DNA from: Rhodococcus sp. 14-2483-1-2
GTDB taxonomy: Bacteria > Actinomycetota > Actinomycetes > Mycobacteriales > Mycobacteriaceae
Assembly: GCF_002259405.1 (NCBI RefSeq)
Contig: NZ_NPFW01000007.1
Coordinates: forward strand, 248,001 to 312,000
Direction of reading: 5' to 3'
DNA length: 64,000 nucleotides
The stretch's first letter is position 1. Each line of letters begins with the position of its first letter. Below the pieces are notes generated by a model. The model ran no database searches. It was not told the DNA's origin and saw nothing but the letters and a program-made list of their open reading frames with translations. Shown one piece after another: positions 1 to 8,406 of the stretch. Position numbers and translations under genes: made by a program.

Positions 1-711
1 GGAGGTGTACGCGTAGTCACCCTGGCCTTGCGGCAGGGTAAGGACAACGACCTGACTGCGATCGCGCTGCGGCATGCACTGGTCGCCGCTCGTTCCCGCA
101 GTCGCGGCGATGCGCTGCACAGTGTGGACGGTGCCGCCGGGCATCTCGTGTACCTGGCGACTGCCGCACGCGACCTGGACACCGTCGTCGCCGAGGCCCG
201 AACGATGGTGCGCGACGCAGCAGACGTGGCGGGCCGCGGCACGAGTGTCGAAGCCGGAATCGGGGCGCTCGTACCTGCGATGAACGAGGCGTGGTTGTCC
301 GCACGGCAGGCCGGCCTCGCAGCCACAATCGCGCGCCGATTCGGTGAGGACTCGGTCGTCAGCTGGGAACGTGCCGGGGTCCTCGGCGTGCTGGCCAGGA
401 TCCCGACACAGGAATTCGACATCACCGCGGTTCCACAGGAACTACGCCGCCTCGCCGAGGTGGACCCGTCCGGCCGATTGCTCGATACGTTGCGGGCTTT
501 CCTCGACCACGCTGGATCCGGCCCGGGAGCCGCGGAGGCCCTCTTCATTCACCGAACCACGTTGTACTACCGACTCGACCGCATCCGCGACGCGGTCGAC
601 ATCGACCTCGACGACGGCACCGTTCGTCTGCACCTGCACCTCGGATTACGCGTCGCCGACGCCATGAGAGCCGAGGGATTCGATCCGTTCCCGCCCTTCA
701 AAGGGCGTTGA
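1..711 (+). CDS. PucR-family transcriptional regulator, C-terminal part (5' end outside window)
   Basis: The reading frame is open to base 1, so the gene begins upstream and only about 236 C-terminal residues are seen. The last 70 residues form the helix-turn-helix typical of PucR/CdaR regulators: a sequence like LRAFLDHAGS, then the RTTLYYRLDRI recognition helix. The middle part matches the GGDEF-like linker that precedes this HTH in the family. Such proteins are usually activators of nearby catabolic genes. Its neighbours are a convergent alcohol dehydrogenase (14-base overlap of 3' ends) and, beyond it, a divergent catabolic operon, which are the likely targets. The N-terminal sensing domain cannot be assessed. 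Confidence 0.85.
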   Translation, partial: GGVRVVTLALRQGKDNDLTAIALRHALVAARSRSRGDALHSVDGAAGHLVYLATAARDLDTVVAEARTMVRDAADVAGRGTSVEAGIGALVPAMNEAWLSARQAGLAATIARRFGEDSVVSWERAGVLGVLARIPTQEFDITAVPQELRRLAEVDPSGRLLDTLRAFLDHAGSGPGAAEALFIHRTTLYYRLDRIRDAVDIDLDDGTVRLHLHLGLRVADAMRAEGFDPFPPFKGR

Positions 712-1780
712 GCGACACGGCCGAATCTCGAAGCTCCGCCGGCACTCCCTGCGGATAGAGGACCACTTTGCATGCGTCACCGGACAGCATCCCGATCGCC
801 GTTTCCACATCTTCGAGTTCCATGCGGTGCGAGACCAGACGAGAAAGATCAACGCTTCCCGATGCCACGAGGCCGGCAAGTTCCGTCCACGAATCCCAGA
901 TCCGACGACCGAAACTGCCGCGCAGGGTCAGTCCCCGGCTGATCAACTGCCGTGTCGCGTTCAGTTCGAGAGGTCGGTTGGTCAACCCGACGCTCACGAT
1001 GGTGCCCTCACGGCGGACGACGTCGAATCCAGCCGCAAGCGCAGGGAGGGCTCCGGAACATTCGAGAACCAAGTCGACGCCTTGCGCCGCGCCGGTCCTT
1101 TCCCACACCCGCTCCACAAGGTGTTCACCCGACGCCACCAGCGATCCACCAAGTTCGACTGCCATTGCGGCGCGGTGCGAGTTCGGTTCGACCACAAGCA
1201 CTTCGGCTCCCTTCGCGCGAGCAATCTGCAGCGCGGCCAGACCGACGGGCCCGGCACCACTGACCAGGACGTGCGCGCCGTCCAGGTTCAGCCCGCTCCG
1301 TTGCACAGCGTGCATCGCGCTCCCCGCAGGTTCGAGGAGGGCAGCCGTTTCGAGTGTCAGCTCGTCCGGTAGTCGGAAGCACGTCGACGCCGGGAGTACC
1401 ACTCGCTCGGCGAATGCGCCGTCCATCGTCAGACCGAGCAGGTCCATCCGCAGGCAATTGTGGGCATTACCGAGTGCGCACTGGTAGCAGTCCGAGCACG
1501 CGACGTGAGTCTCGACAGCAACGCGATCTCCGACGCGCAATGTGGATACGTCGGGGGCAACCTCGATCACGGTGCCTGCGCATTCGTGCCCCGTCACCAC
1601 CGGCAACCGCAAGCCGAGGTCGCGGACTGCCGGGCCGTACTCGTACGTCTCGCGGTCGGTTCCGCACACCGATACTGCACCGACTTCGATGCGAACGTGT
1701 CCACGCTCCAGGTCCTGCTCGCGGTAGTCGTTCACCAGGTCGAAGCCCGGAGCAGGTTCGGTCTTGAGCACTGCGCGCAC
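698..1780 (-). CDS. zinc-dependent alcohol dehydrogenase (MDR superfamily)
   Basis: A 360-residue medium-chain dehydrogenase, the usual family length. Catalytic zinc ligands are visible as C39 (CGTD) and H65-E66 (GHE). Structural zinc cysteines are C95, C98, C101 and C109. The Rossmann motif is GAGPVG near residue 180. The family oxidises alcohols or polyols with NAD(P)+; the closest look is to threonine/sorbitol dehydrogenase-like enzymes, but the substrate is not readable. The start is GTG, 5 bases after a GAGGAG ribosome binding site. It is divergent from the thiolase operon and shares its 245-base regulatory region, so it may serve the same pathway. Confidence 0.85.
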   Translation of the reverse strand: MRAVLKTEPAPGFDLVNDYREQDLERGHVRIEVGAVSVCGTDRETYEYGPAVRDLGLRLPVVTGHECAGTVIEVAPDVSTLRVGDRVAVETHVACSDCYQCALGNAHNCLRMDLLGLTMDGAFAERVVLPASTCFRLPDELTLETAALLEPAGSAMHAVQRSGLNLDGAHVLVSGAGPVGLAALQIARAKGAEVLVVEPNSHRAAMAVELGGSLVASGEHLVERVWERTGAAQGVDLVLECSGALPALAAGFDVVRREGTIVSVGLTNRPLELNATRQLISRGLTLRGSFGRRIWDSWTELAGLVASGSVDLSRLVSHRMELEDVETAIGMLSGDACKVVLYPQGVPAELRDSAVSLNAL

Positions 1781-1815
1781 GTCAGCTCCTCATTCTGTGT
1801 CGATGTGCACTCAGT

Positions 1816-1892
1816 CTGTTGCGACAGCCGTTCCCGATCATCGAGCCGAGAGAGGGGAAACGAGTCCAGCTTTCCTCCCGCTGTCGCAACAG
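1816..1892. promoter_or_regulatory. 13-bp perfect inverted repeat between divergent operons (candidate operator pair)
   Basis: CTGTTGCGACAGC at 1816-1828 is the exact reverse complement of GCTGTCGCAACAG at 1880-1892. Each arm is itself a CTGT-N4-ACAG half-palindrome. The centres are 64 bp apart in the intergenic region between the MDR dehydrogenase and the thiolase operon. Two dyad sites in mirror orientation suit a regulator that occupies both divergent promoters; the upstream PucR protein is the obvious candidate (inference). Confidence 0.6.
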
Positions 1893-1904
1893 CGGCATTC
1901 GACA

Positions 1905-2021
1905 ACGAGAGGAATTCGCTGCAAGTCCTCTCGTCCTGCGACGGTGCAACGCAACGTGGCATACGACGACCATGACAGGGCGTGGGGACGTGATCCGCCT
2001 CACGCGACATGACGAGAGGAC
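1905..2021 (+). promoter_or_regulatory. thiolase-operon leader with alternative pairings that include the ribosome binding site
   Basis: ACGAGAGGA at 1905-1913 can pair with TCCTCTCGT at 1926-1934 (9 bp, 12-base loop). The slightly longer GTCCTCTCGTC at 1925-1935 is also perfectly complementary over 11 bases to GACGAGAGGAC at 2011-2021, which contains the thiolase Shine-Dalgarno sequence. The two pairings exclude each other, so one would leave the ribosome binding site free and the other would hide it. The complementarity is seen directly; the regulatory role is inference and depends on transcription starting before 1905. Confidence 0.4.
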
Positions 2022-2025
2022 AGAC

Positions 2026-3195
2026 GTGAGCGCACCGCACATCATCGGCTGGGCACATACCCGATTCGGGAAAAGTGAGAGCCCGGACGTCGAGTCGCTG
2101 ATCGCCGAGGTGTCAGTCAGCGCTCTCGCCGACGCGGGACTCGACGCCGCGGACGTCGACATCATCACTGTCGGCGTGTTCAACAACGGCTTCTCCAGGC
2201 AGGGTTTCGAGGGCGCACTCGTCGGTGCCGGTCAGCCCGATCTGGCTCTCGTTCCTGCTGTGCACGTGGAGAATGCGTGCTCCACCGGCAGCGCCGCCCT
2301 CTACACGGGACTCGACTATCTGCAGGCAGGGCGAGGCCGAGTCGCGTTGATCGTGGGTGCCGAGAAGATGACGGCCACCTCGAACGACGCCATCAACGAC
2401 ATTCTCCTTTCTGGTTCTCATCGGGCAACCGAGGAGCACATGGGCAGCTTTGCTGGTGTATTCGCCTCTCTCGCCGATGAATACGCCGACCGCTACGGTG
2501 ATCCGCGGGAGGCGATGTCCCGCATCGCAGCCAAGAACCACCGCAACGGTGTAGACAACCCCTACGCGCATCTACGACGCGATCTCGGGTTCGATTTCTG
2601 CGCGGCACCGTCGGACAAGAACCCTGCTGTCGTGGGCAGGCTACTGCGTACCGACTGTTCCCTGGTGTCCGACGGTGCCGCCGCCATGGTCGTCGCGTTG
2701 CCGGAAGTTGCTAGCACTTCGCGCCGTTCGGTCCGCATTCTCAGTCGTCATCAAGCCAACGATCACCTCGCGTTGGCCCGACGCAATGACGTGCTTGCGT
2801 TCGACGGTGGTGCCCGCGCATTCCGCGGAGCCCTCGCCGCCGCTGGGGTCACCCTCGCGGAGCTGGACCTGATCGAGACGCACGACTGCTTCACTATCGC
2901 GGAGCTTCTGCAATATGAGGCATTCGGACTTGCCGAGCCCGGTAAGGGTGGCGAGGTGTTGACCGAGGGCCGCACCGAGGCCGACGGGCTGCTGCCGGTC
3001 AATCGATCCGGCGGCCTGAAGGCGAAGGGGCATCCACTCGGGGCTACGGGCGTGTCCCAACACGTCATGGCGGCAATGCAATTGACCGGCGAGGCCGGAG
3101 ACATGCAGTTGCCAAACGCGCATCGGGCCGCGGTCTTCAATATGGGCGGAGCAGCAGTCGCGAACTACGCCACCGTTCTGGAGGGAGTCCGATGA
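2026..3195 (+). CDS. thiolase-family acyltransferase (SCP2-thiolase-like)
   Basis: A 389-residue thiolase-fold protein. The nucleophile is C85 in ENACSTGS; H286 (ETHD) and H336 (GHPLGATG) are the other catalytic positions. The C-terminal CxG cysteine of classical thiolases is absent (FNMGGAA instead), as in SCP2/SCPx-like thiolases, which cleave or form 3-oxoacyl-CoA bonds. GTG 2026 was chosen because GAGAGGA lies 5 bases before it; the frame stays open further upstream without a ribosome binding site. First gene of a six-gene operon, overlapping the CoA ligase by 4 bases. The substrate is unknown; degradation of a branched or aromatic acid after CoA activation is plausible. Confidence 0.85.
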   Translation: MSAPHIIGWAHTRFGKSESPDVESLIAEVSVSALADAGLDAADVDIITVGVFNNGFSRQGFEGALVGAGQPDLALVPAVHVENACSTGSAALYTGLDYLQAGRGRVALIVGAEKMTATSNDAINDILLSGSHRATEEHMGSFAGVFASLADEYADRYGDPREAMSRIAAKNHRNGVDNPYAHLRRDLGFDFCAAPSDKNPAVVGRLLRTDCSLVSDGAAAMVVALPEVASTSRRSVRILSRHQANDHLALARRNDVLAFDGGARAFRGALAAAGVTLAELDLIETHDCFTIAELLQYEAFGLAEPGKGGEVLTEGRTEADGLLPVNRSGGLKAKGHPLGATGVSQHVMAAMQLTGEAGDMQLPNAHRAAVFNMGGAAVANYATVLEGVR

Positions 3196-4784
3196 GCATG
3201 CCGAGACGTGCTGCGAATCTGGCAGAGATATTGAAGCAAACCGCTCGGCGCCTCCCCGGCAGTACCGCCGTCGTGCACGGCACCACGAGGTGGACCTGGC
3301 AGGATCTGGATCGACGTGTCGACGCATTGGCCGCAGATCTGCAGCGCCGTGACGTCCAGAAGGGCGATGTCGTCATGCTCGACAGCCCCAACCATCCCGA
3401 GTTCATCCAAGCTATGTTCGCAACGTGGCGCGTGGGTGCTGTTCTCGCACCGGTCAATTCGCGGCTGCATGATGACGACGTCGTGGTCATTGCGGAGGTG
3501 TGCAGGCCCAGTGTGATGATCGGACATGCGTCGACCGCCTCGCACGTCGATGCAGTCCAGGCCGCGCACGGTCTGCCCGCGGGAGTCCTGTGGATCGAGA
3601 GCGAGAATGCCGACTCCGTCGCCGACATCACGTCGTCGACGACGGTGCCCGAAACCCTGGCCACCTGGGAGGGAGATCCGGCCTGGTACTTCTTCACATC
3701 CGGCACCAGTGGCACCCCGAAGGCCGCAATTCTGACGCACGATCAGCTCGGTTTCGTCATCAACAATCACCTCGCAGATCTGATGCCGACCACCGACCGC
3801 CACGACGTATCACTCGTCGTCGCGCCGCTGTCCCACGGAGCAGGTGTGCACATGTTGCCGCAGGTTGCACGCGGTGCCGCGACGGTTCTGCCTTCGTCGG
3901 CCAGCCTGGTTCCCGAAGACGTGTGGAGCCTGGTCGAATCGGAGCGGGTGACCAACATGTTCACCGTGCCGACGATTCTGAAGGTTCTCGTCGACGACGC
4001 TGCAGTGGACCGGCACGACCATTCTTCGCTCAAGCATGTGATCTACGCCGGCGCTCCGATGTACGCCCCGGATCAGCAGCGAGCGCGCGCGGTACTCGGC
4101 GAGGTCCTGGTTCAGTATTACGGCCTCGCCGAGGTGACCGGCAACATCACCGTCCTCCCCAGTGCCGAGCACGGACGGCCAATACCCGCCGGGCTCGCCG
4201 CGTCCACATGCGGTTATCCGCGTACCGGCATGCTGGTCAGTGTCCAGGACGAAACCGGTCACGAGGTTCCGCCCGGCGACATCGGTGAACTGTGTGTCGC
4301 CGGACCCGCCGTCTTCGCCGGTTACCTCGACAACGACGAGGCGAACGCAAAGGCATTCAGGGACGGTTGGTTTCGTACCGGCGACCTCGGCGTCATGGAT
4401 ACGGGCGGGTTCGTGTACGTCACCGGCCGGTCGTCGGACATGTTCATCTCGGGTGGTTCCAACATTCACCCGCGCGACATCGAGGAGAAGATCCTCACCC
4501 ATGACGCGATCGACGAGGTCGCGGTGCTCGGTGTACCGGACCCGAAGTGGGGTGAAGTCGGTGTTGCAGTGTGTGTTCGGAGCACCGACAGAACAGTGAC
4601 GGCCGAGGAACTCACAGCCTGGCTCGGTGAGCGAATGGCTCGCTACAAGGTTCCGCGCTACATCCTGTTCCGCGACTCGCTGCCCAAGTCCGGTTACGGC
4701 AAAATCGTCAAGCGAACGATTCGTGACGAACTTGCCGAGCAGAAGTGGGGCCCGTACGCGAAGAACCTGGAGACGGCATCATGA
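3192..4784 (+). CDS. AMP-forming acyl-CoA synthetase/ligase
   Basis: 530 residues, normal for the ANL superfamily, which forms acyl-CoA from a carboxylic acid, ATP and CoA through an acyl-adenylate. Motifs in order: the phosphate-binding loop TSGTSGTPKA near residue 168, YYGLAEVTGN near 310, FRTGDLG near 395, and the C-terminal SGYGKIVKRT with the catalytic lysine near residue 503. Translation is coupled to the thiolase (ATGA) and to the next gene (ATGA). It probably activates the carboxylic acid substrate of this operon. Specificity cannot be read, though the sequence resembles medium-chain or aromatic acid ligases. Confidence 0.88.
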   Translation: MSMPRRAANLAEILKQTARRLPGSTAVVHGTTRWTWQDLDRRVDALAADLQRRDVQKGDVVMLDSPNHPEFIQAMFATWRVGAVLAPVNSRLHDDDVVVIAEVCRPSVMIGHASTASHVDAVQAAHGLPAGVLWIESENADSVADITSSTTVPETLATWEGDPAWYFFTSGTSGTPKAAILTHDQLGFVINNHLADLMPTTDRHDVSLVVAPLSHGAGVHMLPQVARGAATVLPSSASLVPEDVWSLVESERVTNMFTVPTILKVLVDDAAVDRHDHSSLKHVIYAGAPMYAPDQQRARAVLGEVLVQYYGLAEVTGNITVLPSAEHGRPIPAGLAASTCGYPRTGMLVSVQDETGHEVPPGDIGELCVAGPAVFAGYLDNDEANAKAFRDGWFRTGDLGVMDTGGFVYVTGRSSDMFISGGSNIHPRDIEEKILTHDAIDEVAVLGVPDPKWGEVGVAVCVRSTDRTVTAEELTAWLGERMARYKVPRYILFRDSLPKSGYGKIVKRTIRDELAEQKWGPYAKNLETAS

Positions 4785-5665
4785 CCGCCTCCACGGTACT
4801 GAAACCGCTTGTGCACCCGGGTGAACAAGCGGCGCAACGACTCGAGTCCGTTACCACGGGGACCGCGGTCGAACGGTTGTCGCTGACTCCCGGCCGCCGC
4901 ATTGTCGACGCGATCGACGAGGCACTGACGCGCCTGGGTGCCGATTCGGCGCAGGTGGAACTACTCGGTGGACCATTGTCCCGCGTCTCCTACTGCATCC
5001 CCGCACTGTGCGCCGACGGTTCCCGCGCAGCCTGGTACAGCGAGACGTTCGAGACCGCAGCGCCTGCCACCATCGTCGCGGGGAGTGCAACGGTAGGTCG
5101 CCGGGACGGCGAACGCTTCATGCATTGCCATGCAGCTTGGTTCGACGCGGACGGTGTCCTCCGCGGCGGTCATCTCTGGCCGGACACTATCGTCGGTGCC
5201 ACTCCGGTGGAGGCAATTGTGCATGCTTTCGATTCGGTTGCTCTCACCAGCGGCGCGGACGACGAGACCGCAATGCCGGTGTTCACTCCGTCGCCGACAG
5301 CTGTGTCGCTCAGCAGTTCTCACCGTGCTGTCATGACGCGCGTCCGGCCAGGCGTCGAAATACACGACGCCATCCGACGCGTCATGATCGACGCGGGAAT
5401 GCAGACCGCATCGGTCCGCGGCAGCCTGGGCAGCCTTGTCGGGGCCACGCTGATTCGCGGCGACGGCACCGCTGTCGCCGACGGGCCGGCAACGGAAGTG
5501 ACTATCGCCGGCCACGCGAGCGTCGACGGTGACCGGCTCTCCGAGGCGCACGTGTCGGTCTGCGCCATCGATCGCCACGGGACTGTGCACACCGGCGAAC
5601 TCGCCGAGCGCGGCAATCTCGTCGCGGTGACATTCGAGCTTCTGGTTGAGGAGATCTCGGGATGA
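4781..5665 (+). CDS. tandem PCC (DUF296) domain protein
   Basis: 294 residues formed by two related halves. Residues of about 20-150 and 180-290 each begin with a PGR-I-DAI or PGV-I-DAI helix and a V-L-GGPLS or V-GSLGSLV strand. Each later carries an H-bearing strand and a D-G-V-H/R-GG/TG-H/E-L pattern. This matches a duplicated PCC/DUF296 (PPC-like) fold, which forms trimers and in some bacterial versions binds metal through histidines (MHCHA and GGHL here). The start ATG overlaps the ligase stop and the end overlaps the SDR start. A catabolic operon is an unusual setting, and an enzymatic or hydrolase role is possible. Function unknown. Confidence 0.7.
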   Translation: MTASTVLKPLVHPGEQAAQRLESVTTGTAVERLSLTPGRRIVDAIDEALTRLGADSAQVELLGGPLSRVSYCIPALCADGSRAAWYSETFETAAPATIVAGSATVGRRDGERFMHCHAAWFDADGVLRGGHLWPDTIVGATPVEAIVHAFDSVALTSGADDETAMPVFTPSPTAVSLSSSHRAVMTRVRPGVEIHDAIRRVMIDAGMQTASVRGSLGSLVGATLIRGDGTAVADGPATEVTIAGHASVDGDRLSEAHVSVCAIDRHGTVHTGELAERGNLVAVTFELLVEEISG

Positions 5666-6453
5666 CCGGCCGACTCGAAGGCAAGGTTGCGCTGGTGTTC
5701 GGTGCCGGTTCGAGCGGCGCGGCGTTGAGCAACGGCCGCGCTGCTGCGCTTGCGTTCGCCCGCGAAGGTGCAACCGTTGCCGCTATCGACCGCAACCACG
5801 CCGAAGCCCAGTTGACCGCCGCGGAGATCACCGCCGCAGGAGGCAGCGCGGTGGCTTTGGTTGCCGATGTGACCGACGAGCAGCAAGTTCGATCGGTGGT
5901 GGCAGAGGCCATCGAGGCGCTGGGCCCACCGACCGTGTTGCACAACAACGTCGGCGCAGCGGGCGTCGGAGACATCACCGAACTCGATCTTGCACAGTGG
6001 AACAGATCGGTAGCCGTCAACATGACCGGAGTCTTTTTGACCTGCAAGCACGTCCTGCCTGCGATGCTCGCGCACGGCGGCGGCTCGATCGTCAATGTCT
6101 CCTCCACCGCCAGCATTCGCTACACCGGCTTCAACTACCCGAGTTACAGCGCAACGAAGGGGGCCGTCAATCAGCTGACCGTCGCCCTGGCCCTGCAATA
6201 TGCGGCCCAGGGCGTCCGGGTCAACGCGGTTCTCCCCGGTCTGATCGATACTCCCTTGGTGACAGGCCAATTGGTGGACCCGAACGCTGCAGCCGAGGCA
6301 ATGGCGGCTCGACATGCCAGCAGTCCGACCGGCCGGATGGGCTCACCGTGGGACGTCGCGAACGCCGCAGTGTTTCTCGCTTCGGACGAATCGGCCTACA
6401 TCAATGGTGTCTGCTTGCCTGTCGACGGCGGATTGGCGGTGCGGGCACTGTGA
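5662..6453 (+). CDS. SDR-family NAD(P)-dependent oxidoreductase
   Basis: 263 residues of the classical short-chain dehydrogenase fold. The cofactor motif is a lengthened GAGSSGAALSNGRAAA rather than plain GxxxGxG, as in some SDRs that carry a small insertion. The NNVG turn, catalytic Ser in NVSST, and YSATK (Tyr and Lys of the active site) are intact. It would oxidise a hydroxy-acyl intermediate or reduce the keto form. Its position between the DUF296 and carbonic-anhydrase-like genes, with 4-base overlaps on both sides, makes it part of the same pathway; a 3-hydroxyacyl-CoA dehydrogenase role beside the thiolase is plausible but not shown. Confidence 0.87.
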   Translation: MTGRLEGKVALVFGAGSSGAALSNGRAAALAFAREGATVAAIDRNHAEAQLTAAEITAAGGSAVALVADVTDEQQVRSVVAEAIEALGPPTVLHNNVGAAGVGDITELDLAQWNRSVAVNMTGVFLTCKHVLPAMLAHGGGSIVNVSSTASIRYTGFNYPSYSATKGAVNQLTVALALQYAAQGVRVNAVLPGLIDTPLVTGQLVDPNAAAEAMAARHASSPTGRMGSPWDVANAAVFLASDESAYINGVCLPVDGGLAVRAL

Positions 6454-6992
6454 CCACCCCGAAGACAGGTGTTGTTGTGCCCCTCGGATCGAAGCGACCT
6501 GTTGTCCCCCAGTCGTCCTGGATTGCCCCGAACGCATCCGTCGTCGGCGCGGTGACACTCGAGGAGAACACGAGTGTTTGGTATGGAGCCTCGCTGCGCG
6601 CCGACGCCGAACCCATCACCATCGGCGCAGGAACCAATATTCAGGACAACTGTGTCATCCACACGGACCCTGGAATGCCGGTTCTTGTCGGCAACAGCGT
6701 GTCCGTCGGTCACGGTGCGATCCTGCACGGTTGCACCGTCGAGGACGGCGTCCTCGTCGGAATGGGTGCAGTGATCATGAACGGAGCCGTCATCGGTGCC
6801 GGGTCGTTGATCGCCGCAGGGGCTGTGGTCACCGAGCACACAGTGATTCCAGCGGGGTCGTTGGTTGCGGGTGTTCCCGGCAAGATCCGGCGCACGCTCG
6901 ATGCAGAGACTGTTGAGGCGAACGGCACCAATGCCCACCACTACGTCGAACTTGCTCGAGAACATCGGGCAGCTGTCGAGGATCTCCGATGA
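6450..6992 (+). CDS. gamma-carbonic anhydrase-like hexapeptide-repeat protein
   Basis: 180 residues of left-handed beta-helix hexapeptide repeats, followed by a C-terminal helix (HHYVELAREH). The pattern IHTD...GHGAILHG carries three histidines placed like the zinc ligands of gamma-carbonic anhydrases. PaaY, the phenylacetate-pathway thioesterase, shares this fold and habitat, so either hydration of CO2 or hydrolysis of an off-pathway acyl-CoA is possible. The start is GTG 6450, which overlaps the SDR stop as GTGA; an earlier in-frame start would run through the SDR gene. Confidence 0.8.
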   Translation: MTTPKTGVVVPLGSKRPVVPQSSWIAPNASVVGAVTLEENTSVWYGASLRADAEPITIGAGTNIQDNCVIHTDPGMPVLVGNSVSVGHGAILHGCTVEDGVLVGMGAVIMNGAVIGAGSLIAAGAVVTEHTVIPAGSLVAGVPGKIRRTLDAETVEANGTNAHHYVELAREHRAAVEDLR

Positions 6993-8398
6993 ATGCTCCT
7001 GCAACCACCGACATCGCAGCCCTCGTCGATGCTCTGCCCGCCGACATCGTCGTCGTGGACCCGGATATCTTGGCCGGGTATGGCCGCGATCAGTCCCAGT
7101 TCACCCACAGCGAGGTTCCGGCAGCGGTGCTCATGCCTCGCACCACCGCTGATGTCGTGGCCTGCATGGCGGCAGCAAGCAAGCATTCGATCGCAGTGAT
7201 ACCACGCGGTGCAGGGAGTGGACTGAGCGGCGGAGCCAACGCCTCTGCCCACTCGGTTGTGCTGAGTCTGCATAGGATGACCCGAATACGTGAACTGGAT
7301 AGGGTCAACCGCCTCGCCGTCGTCGAACCGGGGGTCATCACTTCCGATCTGCGCACCACGGCATCGGAGGCCGGTCTGTTCTATCCGCCGGATCCAGGCA
7401 GCGTCACCTTCAGCACCATCGGCGGTAACGTCGCGACCAATGCGGGCGGAATGTGCTGCGTGAAGTACGGCGTCACCGGCGATTTTGTCCTCGGTCTCGA
7501 AGTGGTGCTGGCCGATGGGCGGGTCCTACGAACTGGCCGGCGCACCGTGAAAGGTGTTGCGGGATATGACCTGACGCATCTACTCATCGGCTCGGAAGGC
7601 ACCCTCGGCATTATCACCGAGATCACCGTTCGGTTATTGCCTGCACCGCGTGACCCGCACACCCTTGTCGCCGCCTTTCCCACTCTCGAAGGGGCAGGTT
7701 CGGCAGTATCGAAGATTGCCTCCGCAGGAATCACCCCATCGATGCTCGAAATCCTCGATCGCACCACGGTGAAGGCAGTCGACGAGATGACGAAGATGGG
7801 AATCGGCGACACCACCGCAGCGCTACTGCTGATTCAGAGCGACGACGCCGATGCCGAATCCGTTATGACCGTGCTGGAGTCCATCTGTACCGAGTTCGGG
7901 GCCGAGGATGTGGTCGTCGGCTCCGATCCCGTGGAGGCGGCGATGCTGCTCGAAGCCCGTCGACTCGCACTCCCTGCGCTCGAACGTCTCGGCGACTGGT
8001 TACTGGACGATGTCGCTGTTCCCTGCTCTGCCATCACCGATCTGATCACCTCAGTGGAAGAGATTGCTGCCGAACACGATCTGACCATCGGCGTCTTCGG
8101 GCACGCGGGCGACGGCAACCTGCATCCGACCATCATCTACGACGCCGCCGATCCGGCCAGTAGCGCCGCAGCGGTGTCCGCGTTCGATGCGATCACCCGT
8201 CGCGCCCTCGCACTCGGGGGAACCATCACCGGTGAGCACGGTGTGGGCAGGCTGAAGAGCAGGTGGCTGACTGTCGAGCACGATGACGTGTCGATTTCGG
8301 TGCAGCGGGCGTTGAAAGAGTCTCTCGACCCGGCCGGAATCCTGAACCCAGGTGCCGTACTCCTGTCGAGGCCACCCGTCGACACCTACAGCGACTGA
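6989..8398 (+). CDS. FAD-linked oxidase (glycolate/D-lactate dehydrogenase GlcD-like)
   Basis: 469 residues of the VAO/PCMH flavoprotein family. The FAD-binding segments are PRGAGSGLSGG near residue 72, NAGGMCCVKYG near 152 and GSEGTLGIITE near 205. The C-terminal cap shows FGHAGDGNLHP and ITGEHGVG, typical of D-2-hydroxyacid dehydrogenases such as GlcD, D-lactate and D-2-hydroxyglutarate dehydrogenase. Last gene of the operon, joined by ATGA. It would oxidise a 2-hydroxy acid released by the pathway to the 2-oxo acid. The end lies 8 bases from the convergent NADH dehydrogenase gene. Confidence 0.87.
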   Translation: MNAPATTDIAALVDALPADIVVVDPDILAGYGRDQSQFTHSEVPAAVLMPRTTADVVACMAAASKHSIAVIPRGAGSGLSGGANASAHSVVLSLHRMTRIRELDRVNRLAVVEPGVITSDLRTTASEAGLFYPPDPGSVTFSTIGGNVATNAGGMCCVKYGVTGDFVLGLEVVLADGRVLRTGRRTVKGVAGYDLTHLLIGSEGTLGIITEITVRLLPAPRDPHTLVAAFPTLEGAGSAVSKIASAGITPSMLEILDRTTVKAVDEMTKMGIGDTTAALLLIQSDDADAESVMTVLESICTEFGAEDVVVGSDPVEAAMLLEARRLALPALERLGDWLLDDVAVPCSAITDLITSVEEIAAEHDLTIGVFGHAGDGNLHPTIIYDAADPASSAAAVSAFDAITRRALALGGTITGEHGVGRLKSRWLTVEHDDVSISVQRALKESLDPAGILNPGAVLLSRPPVDTYSD

Positions 8399-8406
8399 CG
8401 TCGGTC

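Noticed and set aside
1819..2025. Longer thiolase frame starting at 1819
   Set aside because: It runs through the inverted repeat and leader structures with no ribosome binding site; GTG 2026 has GAGAGGA 5 bases upstream and gives a normal thiolase N-terminus.
5646..6449. Upstream extension of the gamma-carbonic-anhydrase-like frame
   Set aside because: It lies wholly inside the SDR gene in another frame and is Arg-rich; GTG 6450 overlapping the SDR stop is the proper start.
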